Source of the DNA: Opitutaceae bacterium
GTDB lineage: Bacteria; Verrucomicrobiota; Verrucomicrobiae; Opitutales; Opitutaceae
NCBI GenBank assembly: GCA_031266495.1
Contig: JAISAX010000493.1
Coordinates: forward strand, 1 to 7,288
Direction of reading: 5' to 3'
Length of the DNA stretch: 7,288 nt
A program made the position numbers and the translations under genes. The notes below the pieces were generated by a model, which made no database searches, was not told where the DNA came from, and saw only the letters and a program-made list of their open reading frames with translations. Below, piece by piece: positions 1 to 6,800 of this stretch. How positions within the stretch are numbered: the first letter of the stretch is position 1; every line of letters starts with the position of its first letter.

Positions 1-32
1 TCTCCAGTATAGCACAACCCAAATTAAAATTA

Positions 33-89
33 CAGTTACATTCCTGTCACAATTATGTCACAACTTGCTCACAAATAATAAAATATAAT
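33..89 (+). promoter_or_regulatory. Pho-box-like promoter: four 11-bp-spaced heptamers plus -10 box
   Basis: Four heptamers follow each other at exactly 11-bp steps: CAGTTAC (33-39), CTGTCAC (44-50), ATGTCAC (55-61) and TGCTCAC (66-72), separated by 4-nt spacers attc, aatt and aact. A perfect TATAAT lies at 84-89, 11 bp after the last heptamer. Proteobacterial Pho boxes consist of CTGTCAT-like 7-bp direct repeats with 4-bp AT-rich spacers, placed about 10 bp upstream of the -10 in place of a -35, so both the sequence and the geometry fit two adjacent PhoB dimer sites. The middle two units match best and the outer two are weaker. Transcription would run rightward and start near 95-97. No intact gene follows; the next reading frame is a decayed kinase-like fragment. 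PhoB binding in this organism is inference. Confidence 0.6.
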
Positions 90-578
90 TCAGCACTTTC
101 CCTGCCGAACACTACTGCCGCAATGGCCTGATTGGCGAATTTGGCTGGTCCGACATTCCGCCTTTTGAGGTTCTTGGTGTTTCGGCTATGGAGGCGACGC
201 CGTTTCAGTATCTGGAACGAATGCTGCTCCATAACGAAGAATTTGGCGGAACCATCGAATTGGAGGGTTTGTGGCGGGAAGGCGACGACTGGAGAATCGT
301 TGTTTCCCAAGCTGGATATTCCGGGACGCCCCGCCACGCAGGAGGAAATGGAACAGTGCATGGCTGCTCTGGACTACCAACTGGTTTCCGGAATCCACAT
401 CGGGCGCCTTGGCACCATGAGTTTTCTCAACGCCAACCGCCATGTCGCACTTTTTGATGCCCATCCCGGTAATTTCCGCATGAGTGATGAGGGCGATGTT
501 CATGTGATCGATGCGATCATCCAGCATGTCAGCGAGAATGAAGCCGCTTTCATGAAGCGGGATTCATCTCGTCCTTGA
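89..578 (+). pseudogene. Decayed polyvalent-protein-type kinase fragment, frameshifted
   Basis: Two consecutive plus-strand frames together read like one protein. The first frame opens after a TAA at 86-88 and reads through GEFGWSD, then ATPFQYLERMLLHNEEFGG, IELEGLW and WRIVVSQ (to about 325). After a +1 shift near 318-327 the second frame continues with GRPATQEEMEQCM, then ALFDAHPGNFRMSDEGDVHV and IDAI, ending at TGA 576-578. The order (ATP-x-x-YLxRxLLxN, then SQ, then DAHPGN, then a distal D in IDAI) resembles the serine/threonine/tyrosine kinase domain described from polyvalent proteins of phages and conjugative elements. DAHPGN would be the catalytic-loop-like segment and D of IDAI the metal-binding one. 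There is no ATG before 188, so the N-terminus with the nucleotide-binding part is missing. The assignment is from remembered pattern, not a search. Alternative: two unrelated short ORFs, unlikely given the continuity. Confidence 0.6.
544..560. repeat. Small perfect inverted repeat near the end of the kinase remnant
   Basis: CCGCTT (544-549) and AAGCGG (555-560) form a perfect 6-bp stem around a 5-nt TCATG loop. No T-run follows on either strand, so it is not a convincing intrinsic terminator. It falls in the final codons of the pseudogene and may be chance. Confidence 0.25.
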
Positions 579-784
579 AGGGATTTTAGTGAAAGGGAAC
601 AGCAGCAAGCGAGAGCCTGCTCGATGACGGAATAGTCCCTGTGTGGGTACAACCTGGTGACCGCATGGCACGAGAGCGGTGCTGAGGAGCGCGCAGTGGA
701 GAAAATCCTTGCCAAGCTGTGCACAGACGAAGCGTGCACCTGCCCTGTATCAGAAAAACAACTCCGCTTCCTCCGGAATCTGTG
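579..784. other. No intact gene; degraded spacer between remnant and operon end
   Basis: No intact gene with a credible start was found here on either strand. A short plus-strand frame starting after 633 shows protein-like content (separate entry), and the end of a minus-strand frame lies at 785-787. I found no tRNA-like cloverleaf, no strong hairpin with a T-run, and no repeat array. Confidence 0.5.
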
Positions 785-854
785 TCACTCAATGGATTTT
801 TTGCAGGCGCTGATTTCGGGCACATCGCTGATATGGCCGACGAGTTGGTCGTAA
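636..854 (+). pseudogene. Possible second remnant of a polyvalent/mobile-element protein
   Basis: After a TAG at 633-635 the frame reads GYNLVTAWHESGAEERAVE, then KILAKLCTDEACTCPVSEKQ, then LRFLRNLCHS, and dies at TAA 852-854. The segment SEKQLRFLRNL resembles a 'S/T-EKQ-x-x-FL-x-x-L' motif often seen in plasmid and phage polyvalent proteins, and the composition (charged helix, few rare residues) looks like real protein rather than a shadow frame. The only start is GTG 657 with no clear ribosome binding site. It lies 57 bp after the kinase-like pseudogene in the same direction, so both may be pieces of one former multi-domain gene. From about 788 on it overlaps an opposite-strand frame that also looks coding. 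Low confidence. Confidence 0.3.
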
Positions 855-925
855 TAGACATACTGGCCGCGGTAGCGCCAGAGTGCCGGAGATTCGGGAA
901 CTGTACGATCCAGACAAAATACACG
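788..925 (-). other. 46-codon open extension in frame after the SGNH hydrolase stop
   Basis: Directly after the TGA of the SGNH gene (926-928) the same frame remains open for 46 codons and closes with TGA at 785-787. Its later part reads ESPALWRYRGQYVYYDQLVG then HISDVPEISACKKSIE, rich in aromatic residues and using C/G-ending codons like the neighbouring genes, so it looks like genuine protein. There is no ATG and no ribosome binding site. It may be the tail of a once longer or fused protein cut off by a point mutation to TGA, or the truncated end of another gene joined by rearrangement. I do not recognise the family. SGNH proteins of this type normally end soon after the DxH helix, which favours an unrelated remnant. 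Confidence 0.4.
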
Positions 926-1690
926 TCAGTGGCGGACAGAACGCGTTGCGAGTGCGGCTTCCATGCTTTGCGCCACCGCTTTTGCCAGTATGGTCGAGCC
1001 TTCGCGAGTGAAATGAAGATCGCCGGAACGCCAGTGTTTTTCCCGTTCAGGATAAATGGCGGCATGGAGATCGTCGATCAACACGCCTTTGGATTGAAGT
1101 GCGGTGGTTGCGAGTTGGTTCCTGGGCGCGACATCAACAAAGACTCGGGTGTCGGGAGGCAACGGGTGGCCTGGTTCTTTGGCAACGAGAAGGGTGTCGG
1201 GAATCGGCGTGGTGGTGGCAAAAATGAGGATGGCTCCTGTTTTTTTCAGCTGGTCGGCAATGATGGACAGGTTTTTGACGTAAGTTTTGTCGCTGGTGGA
1301 AACTTTGCCGGTGGCGGGTTTGATCTTGGCGTCCCAAATACCGAAGTTGAAGTGGATGACATCCCATTGTCCGTCACCCAGCCATTTGCCACGGGTGCCA
1401 ATCAGTCCGTTGTGGCTTGGACCGCAGTTGAATGGTGTCCGGTGGACGTTGGCTTTGCCTTCCAGCAGTTCGCGCACTTGCAGGGTGTATCCGATGGAAA
1501 TGGAGTCTCCTATCAACAGGACGCGGGGCAGGCCGGGTATGTCTTTGACCGGGGCGAGCGCCGCGTTTTTCGGGGTGGCCGCGTCGGTTTCGTTTTCGCC
1601 TGCGTTGGCACCGGTTGCCTGATGCGCAAGGGCGGGGGAGGCAAGGACAAGCAGGAGGGCGGGAAGTTGGAATAGTTGGAGGGGCTTCAT
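926..1690 (-). CDS. SGNH/GDSL hydrolase family protein, secreted
   Basis: This 254-aa protein is probably an esterase or deacylase acting outside the cytoplasm, for example removing acetyl or other acyl groups from a glycan; the substrate is unknown. Residues 1-22 ([20 protein letters not shown] then LA) form a signal peptide cleaved after ALA. The SGNH blocks follow in order: GDSIS at 61-65 with nucleophile Ser63, NCGPSHNG at 88-95 (block II), HFNFGIWD at 113-120 (block III, with FNFG in place of the usual GxND), and GDLHFT at 223-228 giving Asp224 and His226. The ATG at 1690 was chosen because it yields the signal peptide directly and overlaps the upstream oxidoreductase stop by 4 bp (ATGA); the open frame runs up to 1819 but that part would hide the signal peptide. 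A weak AAGGTG lies 11 nt upstream. It is the last gene of the operon. No C-terminal anchor is visible. Confidence 0.9.
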   Translation of the reverse strand: MKPLQLFQLPALLLVLASPALAHQATGANAGENETDAATPKNAALAPVKDIPGLPRVLLIGDSISIGYTLQVRELLEGKANVHRTPFNCGPSHNGLIGTRGKWLGDGQWDVIHFNFGIWDAKIKPATGKVSTSDKTYVKNLSIIADQLKKTGAILIFATTTPIPDTLLVAKEPGHPLPPDTRVFVDVAPRNQLATTALQSKGVLIDDLHAAIYPEREKHWRSGDLHFTREGSTILAKAVAQSMEAALATRSVRH

Positions 1691-3087
1691 GGCAGATAAG
1701 CACCTTCTTGCTTCAGGCGCTCGCGGAGTCGAGCGGTATCCACAGCGTGGATATCGGAGGCATGGTTTTGCACGGCGTGTGCGGCGGCCATGCCGGCGGC
1801 TTCGCCCATCACGAGACATACGGGCATCACGCGAATGCTGCCTTGCACCGGCCGGTCCGCCGAAACACAGCGGCCCGCCACGAGGACGTTGCGCAGGCCC
1901 TTCGGTGTGAGGCAGCGGTAGGGGATGCCGTGCGATTCGCCTGGTCCGTAGTGGGGGAATTTGTTTATGGGTTTCGCGTCTTTGGGCCGGGCCCGGATTG
2001 CCTCGAGCGAGGAGTGGACGTCGATGAAGTAGGCATTGCGGGCAATTTCATCGAGGAAGGTGCGGCGTTCCAGCCAGTCGTCCACAGTGAGCAGGTAGTC
2101 GCCCACGATGCGGCGCGTTTCACGCGCGCCGACCTGCGTGCCGGTGCTGACGAGAAATGCTTCGCCGTAGATTTCGGGCTGGAATTCGGCGAGAGCGCGG
2201 CGAAAGGCCTCGGCAATGCGACGCCCCTTGATGGCGGCGCGAGAGAGGGAGGCCGGATCGGTGTTGTCTATCTCAACGTGTCCTGCATTGAAGCCGTAGG
2301 TGCCCGGACCGATTTTGATCTGAAGGCAGTGCGTGTCTTCAATTTCCGGATACTTGCCGGTGGTCATGATCTCTTTGATGAGGAGGACCAGCGCGGGATC
2401 ACCGCGCTCGGCAAGGAAGCGTTTGTAGGCGGCTTCGTTGACGTTGCTGAAAATAAAACAATGGGTGCCTGGCTGAAGTTCCCCATGCGCGTCGCCTTTG
2501 AGGAAGGGGGCGCCGGCCCAGGCGGCCAGGTCTCCATCGCCTGTGCAGTCGATATAGACATGGGCTTTCAGCCGGCGCAGACCGCTTTTGCCTGCCACCC
2601 GGATTCCGGATACGGAGGCGCCGTCATGGGGGTCAACGTCAACGTCAACCGCGGCGAGGAAGGTCTGAAAACGGATTTCCGCGCCGTGGCTGGTGACGAG
2701 TTCGTCGTAAACGCGTTTGACGTGTTCGAAATTGATCGGGGTCCAGCCGAAATACAGGGGCTGGACGTGATCCATGCCGATGCGGGAGCCGGTGATGATT
2801 TTTTCGGCAAGACCGCGGTAGATGATCTCTTTTTTGTCGGTCAGCGGAGCCCAGATGGGCACAAGTCCTGTGGTGCCGCAGCCGCCCAGTGCCTGCGTTT
2901 GTTCAATGAGAAGGGTGCGGGCTCCTTCACGCGCTGCGGCTGCCGCGGCGGTGCATCCGGCCGGGCCGCCGCCGACAACGATCACGTCCCAAGTGTCGTC
3001 GGGGGAGGGGGGGGGGAGGGGGAGGGGGGCCGGATCAGGCAGTTGCATCGTGATTCTGGATACGGGCATTCCGGTTGCAGCCGTCAT
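1687..3087 (-). CDS. FAD-dependent oxidoreductase (FAD_oxidored family)
   Basis: A 466-aa cytoplasmic flavoprotein. The dinucleotide-binding fold begins with [11 protein letters not shown] (residues 34-44) and a ribose-binding acidic residue Glu62. The family signature [10 protein letters not shown] follows at 68-77, DCTGDGD at 180-186 marks the end of the first FAD half, [16 protein letters not shown] spans 316-331, and the C-terminal FAD motif [18 protein letters not shown] (400-417) is followed by GEAAGMAAA (428-436). All expected blocks are present, so it should be functional. Members are common next to glycan-degrading enzymes in Verrucomicrobiota and Planctomycetota, but their substrates are mostly unknown. 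There is no signal peptide; residues 15-30 are proline-rich and encoded by long C runs, including a C10 tract (codons 24-27). The start at 3087 overlaps the pilin stop (ATGA). M7 or M14 are alternative starts. Translational coupling is likely because no strong Shine-Dalgarno sequence is seen. Confidence 0.92.
   Translation of the reverse strand: MTAATGMPVSRITMQLPDPAPLPLPPPSPDDTWDVIVVGGGPAGCTAAAAAAREGARTLLIEQTQALGGCGTTGLVPIWAPLTDKKEIIYRGLAEKIITGSRIGMDHVQPLYFGWTPINFEHVKRVYDELVTSHGAEIRFQTFLAAVDVDVDPHDGASVSGIRVAGKSGLRRLKAHVYIDCTGDGDLAAWAGAPFLKGDAHGELQPGTHCFIFSNVNEAAYKRFLAERGDPALVLLIKEIMTTGKYPEIEDTHCLQIKIGPGTYGFNAGHVEIDNTDPASLSRAAIKGRRIAEAFRRALAEFQPEIYGEAFLVSTGTQVGARETRRIVGDYLLTVDDWLERRTFLDEIARNAYFIDVHSSLEAIRARPKDAKPINKFPHYGPGESHGIPYRCLTPKGLRNVLVAGRCVSADRPVQGSIRVMPVCLVMGEAAGMAAAHAVQNHASDIHAVDTARLRERLKQEGAYLP
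3001..3029 (+). repeat. G-tract cluster (G5-A-G10-A-G5-A-G6), G-quadruplex-capable
   Basis: The plus strand holds four G runs separated by single A residues: 3001-3005, 3007-3016 (ten G), 3018-3022 and 3024-3029. This satisfies any G-quadruplex rule with 1-nt loops. It lies on the template strand of the oxidoreductase gene and encodes its Pro/Leu-rich N-terminus. The C10 run on the coding strand is also a candidate for replication slippage, which would shift the frame ahead of the FAD-binding motif. Confidence 0.8.
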
Positions 3088-3872
3088 TTGTCGTTTTCGG
3101 GGATGCCCATGTAATTGGTCTCGTCACCTGATACATAGCCCGCGCCCGGGACATCCCGCCGGAAATCGGCGACGGTCAGGGTGCTGACCGTCGCGAGCCG
3201 GGCGGATGCGTCAACGTGAATAATGTTTACCTTGCCGCGATGTGGTTTGGGTGTTGTTTCCCAAAGCGCTTTTGTGATCCATTGCCCTGTCGAGCAGCTT
3301 GCGAGAATGAGCCGGGATGGCTGTGTGATGGAGGAGGCGGGCTTTTCGGAGATGTGCGTGTTGAAGCCATATACCCAATGGGTTTCTTGCCCGTTCGACT
3401 TGATGAATGTTCCCGGACAATCGATGTAGTGGATTTTCAGGTTGGAATCGGTGATCTTGAGATTGAGGTACGGGACGAGATCAGAGTGGGTATAGCCATA
3501 GTTGCCGGCCGTTTTCGGGAAATTGCCCTTGTTGTCGATAATGTAGAGTTGGGTGGCGATGGCGAACTGACGGATCGTGGCGGTGCATTTGGTGTCACGG
3601 GCAGATTGTCTGACGCGTGCGGTCGTCGGTATGATGATGGCGGCCAATATCCCGATGATGACGATGACGGTCAGCAATTCGATCAGGGTGAAGCCGCGCG
3701 AGGCGCGGCTGATTTTCGATTCTGGATTCTCGATTTTCGATTGGGCGCTGCAGCGCCATTGGGTCGCGGATACACTGGCATGGTTGTTCGGAAATCGAGA
3801 ATCGGGAATCGAAAATCGAAAATCCCTCACGCGCTCGATCAGGGTGAATGCTTTGTTTCCGGGATGATTCAT
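3084..3872 (-). CDS. Type IV prepilin-like protein (pseudopilin) with duplicated FTLIE site
   Basis: A 262-aa pseudopilin. The canonical signal is at residues 60-65: Gly60 | FTLIE with Glu at +5, followed by the hydrophobic helix [17 protein letters not shown] and an R/K-rich linker. Prepilin peptidase would cut after Gly60. The C-terminal globular part has [26 protein letters not shown] and a late [11 protein letters not shown] strand, as in the DUF1559-like pseudopilins abundant in Verrucomicrobiota and Planctomycetota. Oddly, a first FTLIE occurs at 9-13 after a normal short leader (MNHPGNKA) but is followed by RVRDFRFS instead of a hydrophobic helix. Residues 14-60 come from a palindrome-rich insertion bracketed by 14-bp direct repeats. 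The start at 3872 is the first ATG after the upstream stop (25 bp). The frame is open further upstream (to 4205) but would overlap the glycosidase-like gene. No Shine-Dalgarno is visible. Whether the long leader is processed is unknown. Confidence 0.85.
   Translation of the reverse strand: MNHPGNKAFTLIERVRDFRFSIPDSRFPNNHASVSATQWRCSAQSKIENPESKISRASRGFTLIELLTVIVIIGILAAIIIPTTARVRQSARDTKCTATIRQFAIATQLYIIDNKGNFPKTAGNYGYTHSDLVPYLNLKITDSNLKIHYIDCPGTFIKSNGQETHWVYGFNTHISEKPASSITQPSRLILASCSTGQWITKALWETTPKPHRGKVNIIHVDASARLATVSTLTVADFRRDVPGAGYVSGDETNYMGIPENDK
3693..3709. repeat. GC hairpin at one edge of the insertion
   Basis: GCCGCGC (3693-3699), loop GAG, GCGCGGC (3703-3709): a perfect 7-bp stem with a 3-nt loop, starting on the base after the first direct repeat. 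On the coding strand it encodes SRASRG, the residues just before the functional prepilin cut site. Confidence 0.75.
3711..3817. repeat. 26-bp inverted repeat built from GATTTTCGATT-type units
   Basis: The left arm 3711-3736 (starting GATTTTCGATTCTGG) and right arm 3792-3817 (ending GGGAATCGAAAATC) are reverse complements at 24 of 26 positions. The arms are themselves composed of short repeats of the unit (A)AATCGA, and this motif continues a few bases beyond each arm (to 3742 and 3824). Between the arms lies a perfect 14-bp palindrome. In the pilin frame the arms appear as [12 protein letters not shown] and [10 protein letters not shown]. The form resembles dispersed intergenic palindromic repeats rather than coding sequence. 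Confidence 0.75.
3744..3757. repeat. Perfect 14-bp palindrome in the loop of the inverted repeat
   Basis: GGCGCTGCAGCGCC is its own reverse complement and sits next to the left arm of the larger inverted repeat. It could form a small cruciform or be a protein-binding dyad. Its presence between the arms gives the insertion a nested, multi-hairpin shape. Confidence 0.7.
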
Positions 3873-3897
3873 GGCTTGGAGAGAGGGGGGGGAGGAG
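3873..3897 (-). promoter_or_regulatory. Pilin translation-start region without Shine-Dalgarno, with C8 tract
   Basis: The 25 nt between the upstream stop and the pilin ATG contain no purine-rich ribosome binding site. Instead the mRNA carries CUCCU followed by a run of eight C (3892-3885 read on the minus strand), similar to the anti-Shine-Dalgarno sequence of 16S rRNA rather than to its partner. Initiation is therefore likely to depend on ribosomes finishing the upstream gene, and the homopolymer may vary in length between cells. Confidence 0.45.
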
Positions 3898-6800
3898 TCA
3901 GGGGCTGACGGGAACGGCGGCGGGGAATTGTATCCGGATTTTACCTCCGTGGGGAAGCGAGATGCGGTGGTGGTTGCCGTTCGACCGGATGCCGGCAAGG
4001 GGTTGCTCGCGGTCGTCGAGCCGAAGGGTCGCGGGAGGGACGGGCGCGTGGATTTCCAACTCGAAGGGATTCGGGTTTTCCAGTTCGAGGGACAGTTGGC
4101 GTGTGGCGTTGTCGTAACGCGAACCGCGGAAGCGCGCGGGTTCCCAGCCGATGAGATAAACGCGGGTTTCGTGAGCAGTGCAGGCGCCGAACATGCCTGA
4201 TGCATAATAGGGCGTGTGTTTTTGCTTGAGGTGAGCGAGCCAGGTTTCGAGGTCGCTTTTCAGGCCGTCGGCGGGCCAGTCGGGCAGCCAGGCGCGGTTG
4301 GCAATGTGGGCGGCGCTCCGGCTCTGGTTGTAAGCCATCGTCCGCCAGCCGCTGAATTGTTTTTCCATGAAGTCGCGCTGGAATGTAGTGAAAAAATCGT
4401 GACCGAGGATGTTCAGGTAAAAGTCATACATCTCGGGCATTTCGCCTGTCCATGTCAGGCACATGGCGATGTGGTCGAGGCCGCCGGTGTGCCTGGGCGA
4501 AGCGCGTTCGATGGCTGGGCCGTCCTCGGCGAAGCCGACGCCGTAGAGGCGCGGGTGTCTGGTTTCCGGATCGAGATAACGGGGGAAATTGAAGCGGAGG
4601 GCGGTGGCGGCGGCGATCTTGGTCTGGAGGTAAGCGATGCGGGCGGCGTCGTCCGTCTGGCCGAGGACTTGCGCCATGCGATGCATGGCGGCAATGCCGG
4701 CGAAGGCGATGGTATCCATGTCAATGGAACCGTATTTGACGGCTTCGCGGGAGGTGGTGGCGGGGACGGCCCAGTCGTTGAGGATTTCGAAGATGCGAAG
4801 TGTTTCCATGATCCGGGGCCAGAGGCGGCGGATGGTCGCCCAGTCGCCGGAATAGAGGGCGTAGAGATAAGTTGAATACGCGGCCTGGCCGACGTTGGAA
4901 TTGGGGTCGCCAAACATGACCGGGAGGGTGGAGCGGTCGAGCCATCCGCGGAGTTGATAGGGTTCCCGGGTGAAGAGTTCGCGGCGGAGTATCCAGGAGG
5001 AGGGGGCGTACATGCGCTCGACGTTGAGGTGCGCGAGGTCGAGGAGGGTCTGGAGGGCTTGCGGTTGATGGAAGCTGCCGCCGATGAGGCCTTGTGTCCA
5101 TCTGTCCTGGTAGGCGAGGATCCAGGGGTGGTTGGTGGAGCGGGTGGCAAGCGGGGGGCGTATTTTGGCGGTGATGGCGTCATTCATGGACTGGTAGGTG
5201 TCCGAGAATTCCACGCGTTGCGGCCAGGCGGCATGGCGGGCGGGGATGCGGGGGAGTGTGTAGTGGAGCGTGGCGCCATCGAGCCAGCGGAAGGGGCCGA
5301 CGGGGGTTTTGAGGTTGGTCCGGGCGCTGGTGCCAGAGTCGGCGGGAATGCCCTGCCATTGGAGGGAATCGCGCGCCCAGTTGTAGATGGGGGGGAGGGG
5401 GGCATAGTCGGTGCTTTGCCAGGCGGGGTTGCCCCAGCGTTCGTAACGGAATTCGTTGCGGATGCGCACGGCGTCGTCCTCGACAAGATAGTATTCGCGG
5501 CAGTCAACGGGGTAGGCGCGGAGCATGCGGGCGATTTGTCGTGACCGGTTGGATACGGATTCGGGTTTCCAGCCTTCATTGAGGAGTCCGTGGAAGGCGC
5601 TGGAGAATCCCCAGCGGGCCGGGGGGAGGCGCAGGGTGGAGGAGGTCCATTCAATGGGGGCGGAGGTGTCCGCGGTGAGCAGAATGGCCACGGCTTTGTC
5701 GCCCCAGAAGGTGGGTTTGCCGTCGGCAATACCCCAGATGGCGACGAGCCAGGGTTCGCGCAGGTTGCGGATTGTTTGTGGTCTGGTGAGGAGACCGTGG
5801 CTGGTGAGGATGGCGGAGGGGCCGATCATGGGTTTCCCGGATTCGGTCGTATCGGGTTTCATGAAGCGGGCTTCGTCTTCGTCGGGCGCGCCGCTGCGAA
5901 CGGGGAGTTTGCCGCCGCCTCGGGAACTGAGGGTGAGGGTTTTGGGGGTGTCGATGAGGAATCCGGGGGCGAGGAGGCCGGTGGTGACGCGAAGGATCGA
6001 GTTATCCCGTCCGCGCCGTTCGTTGATCATGGTTGTCCAGTTGGCCGTGATTTTTTCCCGCGCGGGGTTGTAGGTGCCAAGTTTGACGCGCCAGAGTTCG
6101 TCCGTGCTGTCGGTGGTGTCGGCTTCCTGTCCTTCGACGTGGAAGTCGAAATCCTGCCGACGATAGAGGTTGCCGCCGTTGGCGGTGTAAACGCGTATCC
6201 AGTTTCCGCTGACGACTTCGTTGATGAGGCCGTTGTAGGTGGAGTTGCCGAAGCGTCCGGCGGTGCGGTAACTGTGCCCTTCGGTCCAGATTTTGCCGTC
6301 GATCCGGCGGGTGGGAAAGATAATGGGCGGGAGCGCTTCCCATGGGGGGGCGGCAACGGGCGCCTGAACCGCCTCGACGGCGATGAGGCGGATGGGCGTT
6401 TGCTCGTCAGGACCATTGAGCATGAGGGTTTCAAGATGACGGGGGCGTGGTTCATAGCCGTAATCTTCGGCTGGTTTGAGGTCGTCGAGTGAAAGGGTGC
6501 AGGTCTGTTTTCCCGGCTGAAGCGCGATGGGCGGGTGGGCGAAGCGCAGTGCGCGGTGCTTGCTCGTGTTTCCGATCGCGAAGACGATGTTGGCGGTGGT
6601 GGCAACGGGGGTTTCGATGGTGAGGCGGAGGTTGCGTTGGTGGTCCTGGAGGGGGGGCGCGAGGAGGCTCCATTCCGTGGTGCCGTAATGGGCTTCGCCG
6701 ATGCCGGAAAAGCCTCCCCAGGGGTGGATGCGTTTGGCGTCGCTGTAGATGTCGAGGACTTGAACTTCGAGTCGGGTGAGCGTGCGGTTGAGTGCGACAG

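Larger units (their letters stand above)
3679..3848. mobile_element. In-frame insertion flanked by 14-bp direct repeats in the pilin gene
   Basis: TCGATCAGGGTGAA occurs at 3679-3692 and again, without mismatch, at 3835-3848; the flanking bases differ on both sides, so the repeat is exactly 14 bp. On the coding strand both copies encode FTLI plus the start of Glu. The period is 156 bp (52 codons), so the frame is preserved. Between them lie 142 bp built almost wholly of palindromic pieces (separate entries). No transposase is present, so if mobile it is a non-autonomous, MITE- or REP-like element with a target-site duplication. Alternative: recombination between two pilin genes at their shared FTLIE codons, with the segment between them coming from an intergenic repeat and a second leader (SRASRG before FTLIE looks like a native pilin leader). 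Confidence 0.6.

Noticed and set aside
757..779. Possible terminator for the operon (short TCCG/CGGA stem before GTTGTTTTT on the minus strand)
   Set aside because: The stem is only about 4 bp and interrupted; too weak to call an intrinsic terminator.
1691..1819. N-terminal extension of the SGNH hydrolase frame up to 1819
   Set aside because: It overlaps the conserved C-terminus of the oxidoreductase and is Arg-rich shadow sequence; the ATG at 1690 starts a clean signal peptide and overlaps the upstream stop by 4 bp.
2632..2649. Three tandem GTCAAC units
   Set aside because: They encode VDVDVD within the oxidoreductase and are probably simple codon repetition; too short to be a functional repeat.
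1615..3114. 499-aa open frame on the plus strand
   Set aside because: It is antisense to the oxidoreductase gene, which has all family motifs; the plus-strand frame is Gly/Ala/Val-rich with no recognisable domain, typical of a shadow in GC-rich DNA.
3679..3848. CRISPR-like repeat-spacer structure
   Set aside because: Only two 14-bp direct repeats with one 142-bp interval; no regular repeat-spacer unit and no cas gene.
3873..4205. N-terminal extension of the pilin frame up to 4205
   Set aside because: It lies wholly on top of the C-terminal end of the glycosidase-like gene, has arginine/serine/proline-rich shadow composition, and would bury the prepilin signal.
5590..6492. 300-aa open frame on the plus strand
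   Set aside because: Gly/Glu/Val-rich shadow of the 1114-aa gene, no start signals or domain.
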